Shown: one piece after another, positions 62,634-64,000 of the stretch
Layout: the number at the start of each line of letters is the position of its first letter
Position numbering within the stretch: position 1 is the stretch's first letter
Source: Magnetococcales bacterium WMHbinv6
GTDB lineage: Bacteria > Pseudomonadota > Magnetococcia > Magnetococcales > Magnetaquicoccaceae
DNA: 64,000 bases
Assembly: GCA_002753135.1 (NCBI GenBank)
Contig: PDZV01000001.1
Location: 62,001-126,000, forward strand
Direction of reading: 5' to 3'
The notes under the pieces: generated by a model
What the model was told of the DNA's origin: nothing
Database searches by the model: none
The model's input: the letters and a program-made list of their open reading frames with translations, nothing else
Position numbers and translations under genes: made by a program

Positions 62634-64000
62634 CTAGGAAGCGGTTGCCATGATCACCCGGTTGCGACCGCTGTGCTTGGCCTGATAAAGGGCTACATCG
62701 GCTTTTTCCATCACCGATTCCAAACTCTCTTTGGGCTGACGCATACTCACCCCGGCGCTAATGGTAAAGCGGCGACCATGCAAGGCCCCGGGCAGGGTGA
62801 GTTGTTCAACACGCACGCGGATTCTTTCGGCCACTTCCATGGACTCTTGCATTCCTGAGCCAACCATCAAAAGCAAAAACTCCTCGCCCCCCAATCGCAC
62901 CGGAATATCCATGGTGCGCGTCTCCGAGAGCAAAATCTGCCCCAGAGCGCGCAGGACATCGTCCCCGGCCCCGTGCCCGTAAGTATCATTGACACTTTTG
63001 AAAAAATCCAGATCAAAGGCGGCAAACGAAAGTTGGGTATGGGAATCCCGATCTTGAATGTCGAACAAGCGGCTTGCAGACTCACGCAGATAAAAGCGGG
63101 TATACAAATTGGTCAACGGATCACGAATCGACCGTTCGTAGTAGCGTTGACGTTCGCCTTCCAATTGGTAGTGCAAAATTTCCCGCATCGCGGCGACACT
63201 GAGGGCATCTCCCATGCGATGCAAAATCTGCCCCTCTTCCTGGGAAATGGCGATGGCGCGTTGCAGTCGGAACAAAGCCAACCCTTTGACACCACCACTT
63301 TCAGAATCACGCAGGTGCAGCAACAAAGCCGGTTTTTGCTCTTCGGGAAGAAAACAGATATAGACCCCCCGCACCGACCAATCGCTATCCTGCTCGGTCA
63401 GTTGAAAGAGTGCCTCCACCTCTTGGTTCGGGGCAATTTGTCGACGCTGGTAGTGGTTATCCTGTGCCCAGAGCAGATACTCCTGCTCATCCAACTGCCA
63501 ATGGATGTCCAAACTGACCAACGGCAACAGTTGACCGGCCAATTGGGCCAACGTCTCCAGTACAGAGCGAAACTCGCGAACAAAAACAAGATCTTTAAAA
63601 AATTTTCGCAACAACAGATTCAGACGAGACAAGCGCTGAATGTCGGTACTGCTTTGCGCCAGCGAAAACAGACCGCAATCCAAATCCTTCAAGCGGTCAA
63701 TCATGAAACGAACCAGATGCTCAGGAATGATCGAACCGTGCTGCGGCGCAATCATGCGGATCGGCAACGGTGAGAGTTTCAGCAAACCATCAAACAAGAT
63801 GGTTTGCGATGGCATGTAATGCTCATGAAACGGACGCATTGCCTCAAAATAGCTCTCATCCTGGGCAAACAGATGCCACTGTTCCGTAAAGCCTCCGAAC
63901 AAATCGCTGGAAAAAAGAATACCGCTATTTTCATCGAAGGTGCAGAAGGCACCAGGAAAATGCAAATAGGGGGTAAAGACAAACTGAATATGGCACTGCC
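62634..64000 (-). CDS. ODP (diiron beta-lactamase fold)-GGDEF diguanylate cyclase, C-terminal part
   Basis: The frame runs beyond the window end; about 455 residues are visible. The N-terminal visible part (FVFTPYLHFPGAFCTFD, ILFSSDLFGGF, MIAPQHGSIIP) is the end of an ODP/FprA-like metallo-beta-lactamase fold with metal-ligand Asp and His. A middle GAF-like region follows, then GGDEF (RLGGEEF) with an RxxD inhibitory site (RTMD) five residues before it. ODP domains bind O2 at a diiron centre, so this should be an oxygen-responsive diguanylate cyclase, the second in the window after the globin type. Confidence 0.88.
   Translation of the reverse strand, partial: QCHIQFVFTPYLHFPGAFCTFDENSGILFSSDLFGGFTEQWHLFAQDESYFEAMRPFHEHYMPSQTILFDGLLKLSPLPIRMIAPQHGSIIPEHLVRFMIDRLKDLDCGLFSLAQSSTDIQRLSRLNLLLRKFFKDLVFVREFRSVLETLAQLAGQLLPLVSLDIHWQLDEQEYLLWAQDNHYQRRQIAPNQEVEALFQLTEQDSDWSVRGVYICFLPEEQKPALLLHLRDSESGGVKGLALFRLQRAIAISQEEGQILHRMGDALSVAAMREILHYQLEGERQRYYERSIRDPLTNLYTRFYLRESASRLFDIQDRDSHTQLSFAAFDLDFFKSVNDTYGHGAGDDVLRALGQILLSETRTMDIPVRLGGEEFLLLMVGSGMQESMEVAERIRVRVEQLTLPGALHGRRFTISAGVSMRQPKESLESVMEKADVALYQAKHSGRNRVIMATAS

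Noticed and set aside
1-64000. CRISPR array, prophage or complete insertion sequence
   Set aside because: No regularly spaced repeats, cas, integrase or intact transposase genes were seen.

Overview
The window is gene-dense chromosome from a Gram-negative bacterium, most probably Pseudomonadota. Supporting genes are the leuC-leuD-leuB-asd block, an EpmA/EF-P/EpmB elongation-factor modification set, sigma-54 control elements, a Wsp-like chemosensory cluster and several cyclic-di-GMP enzymes. Two diguanylate cyclases carry oxygen-type sensor domains (a globin and a diiron beta-lactamase fold), which fits a motile microaerophile. A magnetotactic-coccus-like lineage is only a guess. No rRNA, CRISPR array or intact insertion sequence was seen.

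Layout. 1-4500 holds housekeeping genes: mutL (cut by the window edge), a HhH-GPD glycosylase, cysM, a ParA-like ATPase, an RnfH-like protein and truA. 4568-7065 is a small accessory patch: tRNA-Ala(CGC), an AAA ATPase/TOPRIM pair resembling a split OLD-type defence module, and an internally deleted IS1634-type transposase. 7501-18989 holds metabolism and transport: a thiolase, a Glt-type amino-acid importer whose binding protein is fused to its permease, CstA with its DUF466 partner, an aldo/keto reductase and an MFS transporter.

19051-29811 is one leftward signalling operon: CheA-REC, REC-histidine kinase, REC-adenylate cyclase, MCP, two CheW proteins, CheB and CheR-TPR. A DosC-like globin diguanylate cyclase faces away from it (30354-31733). 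31966-39855 is the most interesting stretch. A membrane histidine-kinase-like protein lacking the H-box histidine overlaps a sigma-54 activator gene. Two -24/-12 promoters follow, each preceded by the same dyad (TTGCRYTAAYGCAACAC). The first precedes a small protein gene. The second precedes a DltC/DltB/DltA-like cassette (carrier protein, MBOAT-like membrane protein, amino-acid adenylation enzyme) that lacks dltD.

39870-49757 holds mnmA, thiO, an N-acetylglutamate-synthase-like protein, a cold-shock gene with a tandem 10-bp repeat in its upstream region, and a leftward cluster (carrier protein, ketosynthase, HAD phosphatase, class III aminotransferase, hydrolase) that could build an unknown amino-lipid or metabolite. 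49859-64000 holds a giant flavin/iron-sulfur dehydrogenase, a thioredoxin-like protein, epmA, efp, epmB, asd-leuBDC, a kinase-like protein with a degenerate P-loop and, cut by the window end, an ODP-GGDEF protein.
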